Under the pieces are notes generated by a model. It was not told the origin of the DNA and made no database searches. It saw only the letters and a list, made by a program, of their open reading frames with translations. Made by a program: the position numbers and the translations under genes. Below, in pieces: positions 32,253-32,340 of a stretch of DNA of 32,340 nt. Positions within the stretch are counted from its first letter, which is position 1. Every line of letters starts with the position of its first letter. The stretch is taken from positions 1 through 32,340 of the forward strand of contig DKIV01000030.1 of NCBI GenBank assembly GCA_002454425.1. The letters are read 5' to 3'. This DNA is from Sphingobacteriaceae bacterium UBA6709 (GTDB lineage Bacteria > Bacteroidota > Bacteroidia > Sphingobacteriales > Sphingobacteriaceae).

Positions 32253-32340
32253 GCAGCGTATTCATGTTGCTTAAGCATCACCCTAACCAGGCCATACTTA
32301 GCCCACTCCCTGACCTGGTTTAGTGGGCTTAGTACGGCAT
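32225..32340 (-). CDS. Possible partial gene at the right edge (C-terminal 37 residues)
   Basis: A minus-strand frame is open from the window edge to a TAA at 32225-32227. It reads as a plausible C-terminal tail (for example P-L-N-Q-V-R-E-W-A-K-Y-G, then M-L-K-Q-H-E-Y-A-A-Y-N-Q-T-I) of a gene starting beyond 32340. At only 37 codons an open frame can occur by chance, and the same DNA contains the tandem repeat and a long inverted repeat, so a non-coding element is the alternative. No family is recognised. Confidence 0.3.
   Translation of the reverse strand, partial: AVLSPLNQVREWAKYGLVRVMLKQHEYAAYNQTITNL
32291..32338. repeat. Imperfect 17-bp inverted repeat, 14-base loop
   Basis: The arm gccatacttagcccact (32291-32307) pairs with agtgggcttagtacggc (32322-32338) at 15 of 17 positions, including a perfect 8-bp inner stem. 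A competing short stem, aaccagg (32285-32291) with cctggtt (32314-32320), uses the loop. There is no T-run, so it is not a typical terminator. Confidence 0.65.

Overview
The window looks like a chromosomal segment of a Bacteroidota bacterium, most likely of the Sphingobacteriaceae/Pedobacter type. This assignment is inferred from several features: lipoproteins with a Cys-Lys-Lys (or Cys-Ser-Lys-Lys) lipobox start, many short signal peptides ending in an A-Q type cleavage site, little Shine-Dalgarno signal, TAnnTTTG-like -7 elements, and proteins whose families and lengths fit that phylum. The content is mostly core metabolism. I see no phage genes, intact insertion sequences, CRISPR arrays or tRNA/rRNA genes.

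Left part (1-9300): a minus-strand pair of secreted lipoproteins (a propeller-like protein, then a metzincin protease) is followed by IMP dehydrogenase (guaB) with its own terminator. Next come a two-gene minus-strand unit of an alpha/beta hydrolase and a type IB DNA topoisomerase, then a divergent plus-strand pair of a secreted BD-FAE-like esterase and a Gfo/Idh/MocA oxidoreductase. That pair ends at a strong hairpin shared with the convergent genes.

Middle (9300-17750): minus-strand pfkB and fbaB form a translationally coupled pair for hexose-phosphate breakdown. Upstream of them lies a FucP-like sugar transporter / dCMP deaminase pair. A LysE-type exporter (plus) converges on a secreted three-domain beta/gamma-crystallin protein (minus). 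A long Bacteroidota-type amidophosphoribosyltransferase (purF) follows. With guaB, dCMP deaminase and purF, the window is rich in nucleotide metabolism, but these genes are not in one operon.

Right part (17870-25525): a tight minus-strand operon nuoH-I-J-K-L-M-N encodes the membrane arm of complex I plus the NuoI ferredoxin-like subunit. nuoABCDEFG are absent: the cluster starts at nuoH, behind a divergent gene. Four of the seven genes use TTG or GTG starts, and NuoK lacks the second conserved membrane glutamate. Beyond it are a secreted serine hydrolase (plus), a convergent secreted M1-type aminopeptidase (minus), a small probable ferritin-like helical protein, and a phosphoglucomutase/phosphomannomutase (plus) with a strong terminator. 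The last 500 bases contain an 11-bp tandem repeat and an imperfect 17-bp inverted repeat that nothing else explains; they may be part of a truncated minus-strand gene or a structured non-coding element.

No clearly new multi-gene system stands out. The most unusual items are the split complex I operon with the altered NuoK, the lipoprotein/metzincin pair, the crystallin protein and the structured right edge.
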